From CALHVX01 sp051027215 (GTDB taxonomy: Bacteria > Pseudomonadota > Gammaproteobacteria > Pseudomonadales > Azotimanducaceae): a stretch of 64,000 nt of DNA. Positions 17,816 through 26,623 of this stretch are shown piece by piece. The stretch covers positions 4,092 to 68,091 of the forward strand of contig JBPCXR010000262.1 in assembly GCA_051027215.1 (NCBI GenBank), given 5' to 3'. The notes below the pieces were generated by a model. That model had not been told where the DNA came from. It saw nothing but the letters and a program-made list of their open reading frames with translations, and made no database searches. Numbering within the stretch: position 1 is the first letter of the stretch; every line of letters begins with the position of its first letter. Both the position numbers and the translations under genes were made by a program.

Positions 17816-18568
17816 TTACTGCGCAGTAAAGCCCCCATCGACAGAAAGCACCGCACCCTGGCACAGGGTGGAATCGTCGGAAGCAAAAAACAACACCGCA
17901 CCAGCCACTTCATCCGCTCGGCCCATACGACCGATAGGCATCACTCCTTCTAACATCGCTTTGGCCTCATTCTGATCCGGCATTTGGCTGGTCCAGCGCT
18001 CCATCATCGGCGTTGCAATAACGCCGGGGCAAACACAGTTGATGCGTACACCGCTCTTTGCCAGCTCAATGGCCATGTCCCGGGTGAAGACCACCAGGCC
18101 ACCTTTGGCGCTGCCATAGGCCGTAGACAACGGGAATCCAACCAAGCCATTGAGCGAGGAGATGTTGATCACGCTGCCAGAACCCCTAGCCACCATGTCC
18201 GGAACCAAGTGTTTGCAGAACAACCATGGCCCTTTTAAATCAGTGTCTAGCACACGATCCCATTGCTCTACGGTGGTCTGATCGTAACTTTCGTTCAACT
18301 CACTGCCTGCATTGTTGACCAGCACATCGATCTGAGGCCAGCGGCTCTTCGCGGCAGCGGCGACTGCGGCAACCTGATCTTCTTTGCGCACATCACAACC
18401 GATGGCAGTGGCCGCGTCGCCAAAATTCGCCGCCAGGGCTCGCGCCGCGTCGAGGTCAATGTCGGCGATGAGCACTTCTGCGCCCTCGGCAACAAAACGC
18501 CGCACGATCGCCTCACCGATGCCGCTAGCCCCACCGGTAATCACACAAGTTCGATCTTTCAGTCGCAT
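17816..18568 (-). CDS. SDR family oxidoreductase
   Basis: A 250-residue classical SDR: TGGASGIG at 11-18, ADID near 35-38 favouring NAD over NADP, NNAG at 85-88, catalytic S138, Y151 and K155. AAGGA lies 6 bases before the ATG. It converges on elaA with one base between the stops and is followed upstream by an MFS gene on the same strand. A general alcohol/ketone oxidoreductase; the substrate is not readable. Confidence 0.9.
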   Translation of the reverse strand: MRLKDRTCVITGGASGIGEAIVRRFVAEGAEVLIADIDLDAARALAANFGDAATAIGCDVRKEDQVAAVAAAAKSRWPQIDVLVNNAGSELNESYDQTTVEQWDRVLDTDLKGPWLFCKHLVPDMVARGSGSVINISSLNGLVGFPLSTAYGSAKGGLVVFTRDMAIELAKSGVRINCVCPGVIATPMMERWTSQMPDQNEAKAMLEGVMPIGRMGRADEVAGAVLFFASDDSTLCQGAVLSVDGGFTAQ

Positions 18569-18638
18569 GCAGAATCCTTGTCGGTATTAACTCTATGACC
18601 AAAGAGCTTGTTGGTTCGATGCTAGACAGCCATGCGCA

Positions 18639-19832
18639 TCACGCGAGGCTCGGTTGACTGCGGCGCCCCGCATCTGCGGCGCGCAGCACTGGCAGCATTA
18701 ATGCAGCACCTACGGCAATGCAGGCCATGGCTGCCATGCCGTTGGCGACGAACCCTTGGCTATCGCTTAGCAAGCCGCCTACCAGCGGAGCTAGCGCGCC
18801 GCCAAGCATGACGAAGGCCGGATGTGAGCCAGTTAGTCGACCGCTAGGCTCAACTACGGCCGTGGCACCCAAAAAAATCGGCATCAGCGCTGTCGGCAAT
18901 ACTGCGAATAGCGGCGCGGTGGTGATGAAGGTCATGGGTTCCTGGGCTCCTGCCAACAGGCCGGCCAGCAGCAGCATCGAACCGATGACCACCGCCGAGA
19001 GCAACAGCGCTGAGAACCGTGCGCCAAGATATCCGGCGATGAGCGGTGCAATGATTCCGATAAACCCCCCAACCATGAATACATAGCCGATGGCTTCTGC
19101 GTCCAATGTTGCCTGGCGCCCGATTCGAACCAGAAAAATGGCCAACAACCCATGCCCGAAAAACAGCACGCCAAGCCCCAGCAGCGCGATCCAGCCACGC
19201 AACGGCACCTTCGCGGGCTGGCCATCTGCAGCGGCATAGGGCTTGGGACGGGGAGTTGCCGCTACAAATAGAAACGCCAACAGGCCGGCCAAAGCATATA
19301 CGGCATAAAGCCCATCTACCGCTGAAAGTTGCCAGCTTTGGGGCAACAGCTCACCAAGGCGCAAGGCCCGAGGCAGGATGAAGGCAACCAGCACGCCCAT
19401 CACGCCAACCGCGGCATTGATGATGCCGAAAGTTTGCTGGGGTTTGTCAGAACGACCTGCGGTAGACATCACCGTTGCCATCACCGCACCGATGGCAAGG
19501 CCGGCGGGCACCCGAACTCCCAACAACCATTGAGAACTCGGCACAAATATCGAAAGCGTGTTACAGCCAATAACCAACAGTAACGCGAGCCGATAGAGTT
19601 GATGAGGATTAAAGGCAGTGCCTACGCGGGCAAAGTACAAGGTACCGCCGGCGATGGCGACCATCTCTGCGGACGCAACCGTTCCTGCTTGGGCATTGCT
19701 AACGTCAAAAGACAAGGCAATTGCGTCGATATTGAATGCCATCCCCAACGAAGCGGCAAAGCCCAACAGCAGCACCCCGGTCAGCGAAACCACTGCGCGA
19801 GTGCCCAGTTGCAACTGGGCGGCGTCAGCCAC
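18639..19832 (-). CDS. MFS transporter
   Basis: A 397-residue, roughly 12-helix protein starting at a GTG. Hydrophobic segments run through GVLLLGFAASLGMAF, LLLVIGCNTLSIFV and a long C-terminal half ending in a basic tail. The canonical loop 2-3 motif is poorly kept, so the subfamily is unclear. It lies 70 bases upstream of the SDR in the same direction and may feed or drain that reaction. The gap to the divergent P450 is about 170 bases. Confidence 0.8.
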   Translation of the reverse strand: MADAAQLQLGTRAVVSLTGVLLLGFAASLGMAFNIDAIALSFDVSNAQAGTVASAEMVAIAGGTLYFARVGTAFNPHQLYRLALLLVIGCNTLSIFVPSSQWLLGVRVPAGLAIGAVMATVMSTAGRSDKPQQTFGIINAAVGVMGVLVAFILPRALRLGELLPQSWQLSAVDGLYAVYALAGLLAFLFVAATPRPKPYAAADGQPAKVPLRGWIALLGLGVLFFGHGLLAIFLVRIGRQATLDAEAIGYVFMVGGFIGIIAPLIAGYLGARFSALLLSAVVIGSMLLLAGLLAGAQEPMTFITTAPLFAVLPTALMPIFLGATAVVEPSGRLTGSHPAFVMLGGALAPLVGGLLSDSQGFVANGMAAMACIAVGAALMLPVLRAADAGRRSQPSLA

Positions 19833-19838
19833 TAGCGT

Positions 19839-19916
19839 CTAAGCTCCGCTGCCATGCAGATCGACGAATAACTCACGCAACACCGCTTTCTTGGGGGACA
19901 GGCCATCATAGCCCAT
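19839..19916 (-). CDS. Possible 25-residue leader ORF or gene remnant
   Basis: MGYDGLSPKKAVLRELFVDL and five more residues end 6 bases before the MFS start. The same frame is open upstream for about 20 further codons (…RDRLVFLWSGKP) without an ATG, so this may be the tail of a decayed gene rather than a leader peptide. GGAG lies 10 bases before the ATG. Confidence 0.2.
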   Translation of the reverse strand: MGYDGLSPKKAVLRELFVDLHGSGA

Positions 19917-20005
19917 GGGTTTCCCGCTCCATAGAAAAACCAGGCGGTCTCTAACAGCGAAATTCGTTAAGATCAGGTTTTAGCTGAACAACATCGGACT
20001 GACCC

Positions 20006-21277
20006 ATGAGCGAGATCCTCGACCAGATTGAAACCTGCCCGATTAGCAGCATCACCCCCATGCATCCGGATCTGCTGCGCTGCCCCGCAGCTATGAACCG
20101 ACGTCTGCGGGAAGAAGCGCCGGTGTATCAAGATCCATTATCGGGCATCTACTTCATCTCCCGCTATGCCGACGTGGTTGCCATGGCCATGGATCCAAAG
20201 ACTTTTTCCAGCGTCATGGCCGGCGACAGCTCCCGCGCCGTGAACTCAGAGGATCCTGACGTGACGGCCATCATGGCCGATGGCTATCCAAACGTTGCCA
20301 CCATGTTGACCCAGGACCCGCCACTACAGCGTCGCTATCGAAAATTCGTCGATGGCGCCTTCTCCCCGTCGAATCTCAAAGCATTAGAACCCTTCATCAG
20401 CGCCACCTCACACGAGCTCATCGATCGAATGGCGCCAAATGGACGTTGTGAATTTCTGAACGAATTTGGGGTGCCGCTGCCACTAACGGTAATCGCCTCG
20501 CAAATCGGCACCCCCATCGAAGATTTGCCGAAGCTGCGCAAGTGGACCGAAGCTTTCATCGGCAACCTCAGCCAACAGCTCGACAAGCAAGGCATGATTC
20601 GAGCAGCGACAGATATCCTCGAATTCCAGCACTATTTTGTCGAGAAGATGGAAGAGCGGCGCCAGCAGCCTCAGGACGACATTCTCTCTAAAGTCGTAAA
20701 CGCCAGCATCGATGGTGAAAAGCCCCTAGACAATGCCGAGTGCCTGTCCATGTTGTCCCAGATCCTTGTTGCTGGGAACGAAACCACTGCCGGTTCACTG
20801 ACTGAAGGTATCTGGCTGCTGATCAACAACCCTGATCAGTACGAGTTGCTCGAAAAAGATCCCTCTCCGGAGATGATCAATCGCTTTGTAGAAGAAGTGC
20901 TCAGAGTGTCCAGCCCGTCTGCCAACATGTTTCGGCGCACTACCACCGATGTCACCCTGCATGACGTTACCATCCCAGCCAACTCAATCTGCTTTGCACG
21001 CTTTGCTGCCGCCAATCAGGATGAAGCCCAGTTTGCGGACCCCCTGAAGTTCGACATCATGCGTGACAACCTGCGAGACCATGTCGCCTTCGGCAAAGGC
21101 ATTCACCACTGCCTTGGTGCCGCGTTGGCCCGCCGCGAGATGAACGGCGGCTTTACCGCCATCTTCGAACGGTTAAAGAACTTCCGCCTCGACGAGACTG
21201 TGAAGGGCCCGGAGTTCCTGCCGAACGCATTGCTGCATGGGCTGGACTCGCTGCATGTGGAATTCGATCTGCGTTAG
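20006..21277 (+). CDS. Cytochrome P450
   Basis: A 423-residue soluble bacterial P450. The heme loop FGKGIHHCLG places the thiolate at C369, the I-helix has VAGNETTAGS, and the K-helix has EEVLR. No membrane anchor or fused reductase domain is present, and no ferredoxin or ferredoxin reductase gene lies nearby, so redox partners must come from elsewhere. It stands alone on the plus strand; its stop overlaps the stop of the converging thioredoxin gene by 4 bases (TTAG). Confidence 0.93.
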   Translation: MSEILDQIETCPISSITPMHPDLLRCPAAMNRRLREEAPVYQDPLSGIYFISRYADVVAMAMDPKTFSSVMAGDSSRAVNSEDPDVTAIMADGYPNVATMLTQDPPLQRRYRKFVDGAFSPSNLKALEPFISATSHELIDRMAPNGRCEFLNEFGVPLPLTVIASQIGTPIEDLPKLRKWTEAFIGNLSQQLDKQGMIRAATDILEFQHYFVEKMEERRQQPQDDILSKVVNASIDGEKPLDNAECLSMLSQILVAGNETTAGSLTEGIWLLINNPDQYELLEKDPSPEMINRFVEEVLRVSSPSANMFRRTTTDVTLHDVTIPANSICFARFAAANQDEAQFADPLKFDIMRDNLRDHVAFGKGIHHCLGAALARREMNGGFTAIFERLKNFRLDETVKGPEFLPNALLHGLDSLHVEFDLR

Positions 21278-21831
21278 CGACCCGAGCCAAGCACCGGAGC
21301 CGATGGCGTGACCGCAAGCAGTTTCTCAACGGCTGCCCTAACTTCGTTCGACCACTGCTGAGCCACCGTGCTCCCAGCGGGTAGGTTGGTGCTTGCGCGC
21401 CGGTACACCACTTGGCCACTCCCATCTACGACCATTAAGCCAGGAATGAACTGCACATCGTACTGCTGTGCAATGCCGTCGGCATCGGCGATGGCTACAA
21501 CTGGAAAATCCAGACTAGCCATATAGGCCTTCGGATCGCCGCGCCCGCGCTCCTTAGTGTTGAAGGTGAGCACCTGCAGACCGCTCTCTGCATAGTCCGC
21601 ATGGATCTGCTTGGCATAGGGCATGAACGCCTTACAATAGGGGCACCAGGTCGCCCAGAACAGCAGCACTGCCGGCCGGCCGTCAAGCACCTCAGGGAAG
21701 GATACCTGCGTGCCGTCACGCAAATCGTTACCCGCCCAGGCCGGTGCCTGATCACCCGCTGTTACAGCATGGGCATTGCCGCACATCGCCAAGAACAGCA
21801 CTAGTAGCAGCCGTTTGGGGTAGATTCGCAT
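21274..21831 (-). CDS. Periplasmic TlpA-like thioredoxin-fold protein
   Basis: 185 residues with a Sec signal (RLLLVLFLAMCGNAHA) and a thioredoxin fold carrying WCPYC (C63-C66), followed by FPVVAIADADGIAQQYDVQF and the cis-Pro region FIPGLMVVD. I set the start at 21831, where AAGGAA lies upstream and the signal begins; an open frame further 5' has no coding character. It may reduce cytochrome c apoproteins such as the quinohemoproteins of this window, or act as a general periplasmic reductant (inference). Confidence 0.87.
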   Translation of the reverse strand: MRIYPKRLLLVLFLAMCGNAHAVTAGDQAPAWAGNDLRDGTQVSFPEVLDGRPAVLLFWATWCPYCKAFMPYAKQIHADYAESGLQVLTFNTKERGRGDPKAYMASLDFPVVAIADADGIAQQYDVQFIPGLMVVDGSGQVVYRRASTNLPAGSTVAQQWSNEVRAAVEKLLAVTPSAPVLGSGR

Positions 21832-21952
21832 GATGATTTCCTTGAACAACCGATGATTCTTAGCGTTGGACCACAAACTACGATGAACGTTTGCTGCCGC
21901 GAGCCTGCGCAGTGACTGCCACTTCGAAGCAACGAGCAAGCAGAAGAAGATC

Positions 21953-23281
21953 ATGAACGAACTGCTCAAGAATCTGCAGCAACAAATCTCAACAGCAACC
22001 GAAACTGCGGCCCAATGGGCCATGAGCCCACAGTTCTACGCACAACTCGGCGCGATCGCAACCGCAGTGATTGTTGCCTATCTGCTCAGCGCTTTGCTCA
22101 AAGCCAAAGTGCCAGCACTACGTGACGAGCCCGCTGCCGGTCGTCTGTTCTACCTGCGCTCCCTATTTTACCGCCTCCGAGTTCTGACTACGCCGCTGCT
22201 AATCGTCTTCTTTCTCGGCGTTGCAGTAGAAGTAGCCGTAGACGCGGTGGGCCAGAGCTGGCTCATTCGCGTGGCACAGGGGCTCGCAGTGATTGCCCTG
22301 CTGTATCGCATCATCACCCACTTCATTCAAAGCCCGGTGATCAAGGTGCTAGCCAAGTGGATTGGCATTCCGCTGGCCACCTTAGAAGTGTTTGGCTGGC
22401 TCGATAACGTCACCGCCTATCTAGCCGACATTTCTATGTCTGTGGGCAACATCCACATTTCACTGCTGGCCCTATCTCGCACCCTGCTGTTTGGCTCTGT
22501 GCTGTTCTGGCTCGGTCGAGTCTCGAACAATGCGGGAAAGCAGGTCATCCGCAATCAGACCAATCTGGACGTAGGCACCCGGGAAGTGTTCGCGAAGCTA
22601 TTCGAGCTTGCGCTGTTCGTGGTGATCTTTCTTTTGCTGCTGCAGGTCATGGGCATCAGCCTCACAGCCCTGGCGGTGTTCGGTGGCGCGCTTGGCGTCG
22701 GCTTGGGATTTGGCTTGCAGCAGATCGCCTCGAACTTCATTTCCGGCTTCATCATACTGCTCGATCGATCGCTAACCATTGGCGATTACATCGAGCTGGA
22801 AGATGGCCGCGCTGGGGTACTGCGCGAGCTGAACATGCGTTTTGGTGTGATCGAGACCTACGATGGCAAAGACATCATGGTGCCCAACGAGCAGTTCATT
22901 ACCTCTTCGTATACTAATTGGACACACAAAAACCCCCAGCAACGTTATGCGTTAAATCTACAGGTTGCCTACGCTACTGATCTCGATGCACTGTTTGAAA
23001 ACATCCGAGCCATATGCACTAAGCACCCGCAGGTCATCAGTGGCGATGATGCGCCTGTTGAGTTGCGTCCTGACGCCGAAATCGCTGGCTTCGGCGAGTC
23101 CGGAATCGACATTTTGGTGGAGTTCTGGATGGAGGGTATTGATGACGGTCGCAACCGAGTGGGAGCGGATTTGCTGTACGATATCTGGAAGTCGATAAAA
23201 GAAAATGGCATGGAAATTCCTTATCCACAGCGCGAGATTCGCATTCTGAGCGAACAGCCAATCCCAAATACCGATCGATGA
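21953..23281 (+). CDS. Mechanosensitive channel, MscS family
   Basis: A 442-residue membrane protein. Several N-terminal helices precede the pore helix with its Gly/Ala pattern (FGGALGVGLGFGLQQIASNF), followed by the beta domain LDRSLTIGDYIELEDGRAGV and VPNEQFITSSYTNW. It is longer than E. coli MscS and closer to mid-sized multi-helix members. It opens under membrane tension to release solutes. It diverges from tlpA; a small membrane protein follows 37 bases downstream. Confidence 0.9.
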   Translation: MNELLKNLQQQISTATETAAQWAMSPQFYAQLGAIATAVIVAYLLSALLKAKVPALRDEPAAGRLFYLRSLFYRLRVLTTPLLIVFFLGVAVEVAVDAVGQSWLIRVAQGLAVIALLYRIITHFIQSPVIKVLAKWIGIPLATLEVFGWLDNVTAYLADISMSVGNIHISLLALSRTLLFGSVLFWLGRVSNNAGKQVIRNQTNLDVGTREVFAKLFELALFVVIFLLLLQVMGISLTALAVFGGALGVGLGFGLQQIASNFISGFIILLDRSLTIGDYIELEDGRAGVLRELNMRFGVIETYDGKDIMVPNEQFITSSYTNWTHKNPQQRYALNLQVAYATDLDALFENIRAICTKHPQVISGDDAPVELRPDAEIAGFGESGIDILVEFWMEGIDDGRNRVGADLLYDIWKSIKENGMEIPYPQREIRILSEQPIPNTDR

Positions 23282-23318
23282 AGCAAAACCCGTCCAGCAA
23301 TAACCAGTTTTCCAACCT

Positions 23319-23732
23319 ATGATTACCGTCATTCGCTGGCTGCTCGTGCCACTCAGCGTTGCCCTGGTCGCTCCAGCAACCGTGGCACTGGGACAAAAAG
23401 TCATCGGCCTCGCCGACCAGCGCTGCGCCCCCGAGCATCTGATTGGTGGTGCCTGTGTTGAGTCTTGGCATACCGGAACAGTGGAACTGGTGATCTACAT
23501 CGGCTGCCTCATCCTGGCCGTAGGCGTGACTCTGCTGCCAGCAAGCATCGCTCCGGCCGGTAAGCGCCTGGTCGCAAGCATTGGTTATCTGTTGTTGCTC
23601 GGAGCTTTTGTCACAGGCTACGTCTTCACCCGTTGGCCGGAGTTTTTCACCCCCGCCGCAGTCGCCGCCGTTGCCGGTGCATTGGCTGTAGCTTGGGTAT
23701 TTGTAAGGAGTCGTCGTGATCGAAGCGCGTAG
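23319..23732 (+). CDS. Small four-helix membrane protein of unknown function
   Basis: 137 residues with about four hydrophobic segments (the first is WLLVPLSVALVAPATVALG) and a basic C-terminal tail RSRRDRSA. The loop after helix 1 holds two cysteines (QRCAPEHLIGGACVESW) that could form a disulfide on the periplasmic side. I do not recognise the family. It follows the MscS gene and overlaps the next gene by 17 bases, so it is probably co-transcribed with both. Confidence 0.65.
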   Translation: MITVIRWLLVPLSVALVAPATVALGQKVIGLADQRCAPEHLIGGACVESWHTGTVELVIYIGCLILAVGVTLLPASIAPAGKRLVASIGYLLLLGAFVTGYVFTRWPEFFTPAAVAAVAGALAVAWVFVRSRRDRSA

Positions 23733-24582
23733 CGTCATCGTTGCCTTCAGTGTCGTCATCAGTTTATCGCTAGCTAGCATGTGCCTTGCAGAAGAAATTC
23801 CCCGTCGCGCTGACGGCAAGCCGGATTTCAACGGCGTTTGGCAGGTGCTCAATCGCGCCAATGACAACCTGCTCTCCCATGACGCGCAGGCGGCTCGGTC
23901 CATGCAACCTGGGCCCTTCGGACCCGTTCCGGCGGAAGAAGTGGTCGCTTTGGGCGCAGTGGGCGCCGTTCCTCCCGGACTTGGTGTCGTCGATGGCGAT
24001 GCGATCCCCTACCTACCTGCAGCGCGCGCCAAGCAGCAGGAGAACCAGCAGAACTGGCTTAGCGCAGATCCGGAAGTGAAGTGCTATTTGCCCGGCGTAC
24101 CGCGCGCCACCTATCTGCCCCATCCTTTTCAGATCTTTCATAGCGACAGCGCCTTCTTCATCGCCTATGAATATGCTGGCGCTACGCGAAATTTCTTTCT
24201 CACGGACCCCGGCGAAGCCCCCGTTGACTCATGGATGGGGCAATCCGTGGCTCGTTGGGACGGCGACACGCTGGTGGTCACCGTGACCGGTTTGAATGAT
24301 CAAACCTGGTTCGACCGCGCCGGCAACTACCATAGCGACGCGCTGAAGGTAACCGAGCGATACAGCATGGAAAACGCGCACGTCATGCAATATGAAGCCA
24401 CGATTGAAGACCCTAATGTATTTGCTAAACCCTGGACGCTGCGCATGCCAGTTTATCGCCGGGTAGGTCCAGACGCCCGACTGCAGCAGTTCAAATGCGT
24501 GCCTTTCGTTGAGGAGTTGCTGTATGGGCACCTACGCAAAGAACCCATAAATCCAGACAGAGCAAAGCAAAATGATGAATAG
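23716..24582 (+). CDS. Secreted protein with PDxxGxW start, function unknown
   Basis: 288 residues beginning at GTG (AAGGAG upstream), with a Sec signal and then RADGKPDFNGVWQV at about residues 31-44. This opening is shared by many secreted proteins in catabolic Proteobacteria and Acidobacteria that have no assigned role. Later stretches SVARWDGDTLVVTVTGLNDQ and RYSMENAHVMQYEATIEDP recur in the next gene as related segments. The start overlaps the small membrane protein by 17 bases. Confidence 0.75.
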   Translation: MIEARSVIVAFSVVISLSLASMCLAEEIPRRADGKPDFNGVWQVLNRANDNLLSHDAQAARSMQPGPFGPVPAEEVVALGAVGAVPPGLGVVDGDAIPYLPAARAKQQENQQNWLSADPEVKCYLPGVPRATYLPHPFQIFHSDSAFFIAYEYAGATRNFFLTDPGEAPVDSWMGQSVARWDGDTLVVTVTGLNDQTWFDRAGNYHSDALKVTERYSMENAHVMQYEATIEDPNVFAKPWTLRMPVYRRVGPDARLQQFKCVPFVEELLYGHLRKEPINPDRAKQNDE

Positions 24583-25567
24583 CAAAAGTTGCGGTACCCT
24601 GAGCTTAGTCATGCTGCTGAGCGTTTTACCAATGGCGAGCGTTCTTGCACAACAATGGCAGATGCCGAGAACACCCCAGGGTGATCCAGACCTGCAAGGC
24701 CTCTGGACCAACGCCACCATCACCACCCTTGAACGCCCAGCTCAATTTGATGAACTCGTGATCTCCACAGAAGCTGCGCAACGGTGGGAACGCAGCATGT
24801 CGGAAACCTTCGCTGCAATAGATGAGCTACCCGAGGAAGGGCTAGAAGTTGGTGGTAATGTCGGCGGCTATAATTCCTTTTGGATGGATCCTGGCACCCG
24901 AGCTTTGCGCGTGGGCGACGAAGTTCGCACGAGCATCATCACAGAGCCCGCCGACGGCAAGCTACCGCTGCGCCTGGGGGCTAGAACCAAGTTGGGTGCG
25001 TTCCTGATGCGCATTCAAGGCGCATTCGACGGTCCTGAGCAACGGCCGCTGGGCGAGCGCTGCATTGTGGGTTTTGGTTCTACGGGCGGCCCACCGATGC
25101 TACCCGTGCTGTACAACAACAACTATCAGTTCGTGCAATCCCCAGGGCACGTCATGATTCTGGTAGAGATGAATCACGATGCACGCATCATCCGACTCGA
25201 TTCCGAGCACTTACCAGACCACGTTCGCCCATGGCTGGGAGATTCCATCGGCCGCTGGGAAGATGACACGTTGGTGGTCGAAACCAGCAACTTTCATCCT
25301 GGTCAGAGTTTTCGCGCGGCCATTAAACATCAGTTCTACCTAACCAAGGACGCTGTTGTGACCGAGTGGTTTCGGCGCGTCAGCGACACAGAAATCCTCT
25401 ACCGCTTCGAGGTCAATGATCCCGGTGCCTATCACTCGAACTGGGTTGGCGAGCAAACCCTGCGCGCCACTGAAGGTCCGATTTACGAATATGCCTGTCA
25501 TGAAGCCAACTACGCCATGCGCGGCATATTGGCTGGTGCGCGCTTAGCGGAAGCCGAGGCAGAGTAA
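24572..25567 (+). CDS. Secreted protein with PDxxGxW start, paralogue of the preceding gene
   Basis: 331 residues: Sec signal (LLSVLPMASVLAQ), then PQGDPDLQGLWTN, and later SIGRWEDDTLVVETSNFHPG and an ending with EYACHEANYAMRGIL. The shared GRW(E/D)DTLVV block makes it a distant paralogue of its neighbour, with an extra internal segment. It overlaps that gene by 11 bases. Fold and role are unknown; export to periplasm is likely. Confidence 0.77.
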   Translation: MMNSKSCGTLSLVMLLSVLPMASVLAQQWQMPRTPQGDPDLQGLWTNATITTLERPAQFDELVISTEAAQRWERSMSETFAAIDELPEEGLEVGGNVGGYNSFWMDPGTRALRVGDEVRTSIITEPADGKLPLRLGARTKLGAFLMRIQGAFDGPEQRPLGERCIVGFGSTGGPPMLPVLYNNNYQFVQSPGHVMILVEMNHDARIIRLDSEHLPDHVRPWLGDSIGRWEDDTLVVETSNFHPGQSFRAAIKHQFYLTKDAVVTEWFRRVSDTEILYRFEVNDPGAYHSNWVGEQTLRATEGPIYEYACHEANYAMRGILAGARLAEAEAE

Positions 25568-25685
25568 TCCCGCAAGCGACTTTGTCCGGAATGCGCCCAG
25601 GCAAGATTATTTTCATCTTTGCCGATTGATTCCTACTGGCTGTACCGTCCAACGGTTACTGAATACCAGCAGGAGTAGCACAACA

Positions 25686-26525
25686 ATGAGAGTTCAGCCA
25701 TCTATCGCGCGCCTTTTTGGCGTAGCGTTGTTTAGCGTCGCCTGGCTTTGCAATCCAGCCTGGGCTGCACCCGTACTGCCCGCCTTTGCCGATGCCACTT
25801 TCACCGGCCAAGCCCCCGACAATCCCTACTTTCCCATGACCAATTCGGCCACGAGTCTGTTTAGTGGCAGCTTTTTCGACGATGATGGAGAACTGGCCAC
25901 CGAGAGTTTTGAGCTAACCAATATCGGACTGGGGCGGGTCTTACTCGGTGTGCAGACGTTCACCCAACAAGACCTGGCGTATGAGGATGGCTTGCTGGTG
26001 GAAGCCACTTCCGACTATTACGCCCAGGACACCGACGGCAACGTCTGGTACTTCGGCGAAGACGTGGTGAACTATGTCTACGATGATGACGACGAACTCA
26101 TCGAAACCAACAATTCCAGCGCCTGGCTGGCCGGTGAAAACGGCGCCGAGCCCGGCTACATCATGCCCGTGGATCTCACGGTGGGTTTTGAGTACTTTCA
26201 AGAGTCAGCGCCGAACGATGACGCTATCGATCAAGCAATGATCTGGGCAGTAAACCAAACGGTGGTATTAGACATCGGTACGTTCGATAACGTCCTGCAG
26301 ATATTCGAAACCAATCCGCTGGAGCCAGACTCTCGGGAGTTCAAATACTACGCGCCGGGCGTTGGCTTGATCCTGGTGGAGGAAGATTTGGACGAAGACT
26401 TCGCCAACCCAGAGCTAAGCGTTGCGCTGCAGACTGCAGCAGTGCCGGAACCCGACACCTTGCCGCTGATCGGCCTTGGGGTGCTGTGTGCCTACTGGAC
26501 GCGGCGCCGCGCGAACCGCCGATGA
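25686..26525 (+). CDS. PEP-CTERM sorted exported protein
   Basis: 279 residues. A signal peptide (LFGVALFSVAWLCNPAWAAP) leads an acidic, Asp/Glu-rich domain, and the C-terminus shows VPEPDTLPLIGLGVLCAYW followed by RRRANRR: the PEP motif, helix and basic tail recognised by exosortase. Such proteins are released to the cell surface or extracellular matrix. I chose the ATG at 25686 because the signal peptide begins there, with GGAG about 11 bases before. No exosortase gene lies in this window. Confidence 0.78.
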   Translation: MRVQPSIARLFGVALFSVAWLCNPAWAAPVLPAFADATFTGQAPDNPYFPMTNSATSLFSGSFFDDDGELATESFELTNIGLGRVLLGVQTFTQQDLAYEDGLLVEATSDYYAQDTDGNVWYFGEDVVNYVYDDDDELIETNNSSAWLAGENGAEPGYIMPVDLTVGFEYFQESAPNDDAIDQAMIWAVNQTVVLDIGTFDNVLQIFETNPLEPDSREFKYYAPGVGLILVEEDLDEDFANPELSVALQTAAVPEPDTLPLIGLGVLCAYWTRRRANRR

Positions 26526-26623
26526 TCTAACTTCGCAGGGACGAGTTGACTTTCCGTCGAGCATCGGTGAGCGTCTGATATTCACCTTCCCGCGTCTCAT
26601 CAACGCCGTCCAGGAACGTCAAC

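Noticed and set aside
23037..23903. 288-codon frame antisense to the MscS gene and the small membrane protein
   Set aside because: It covers three sense genes with signals and membrane segments; no motif in its product.
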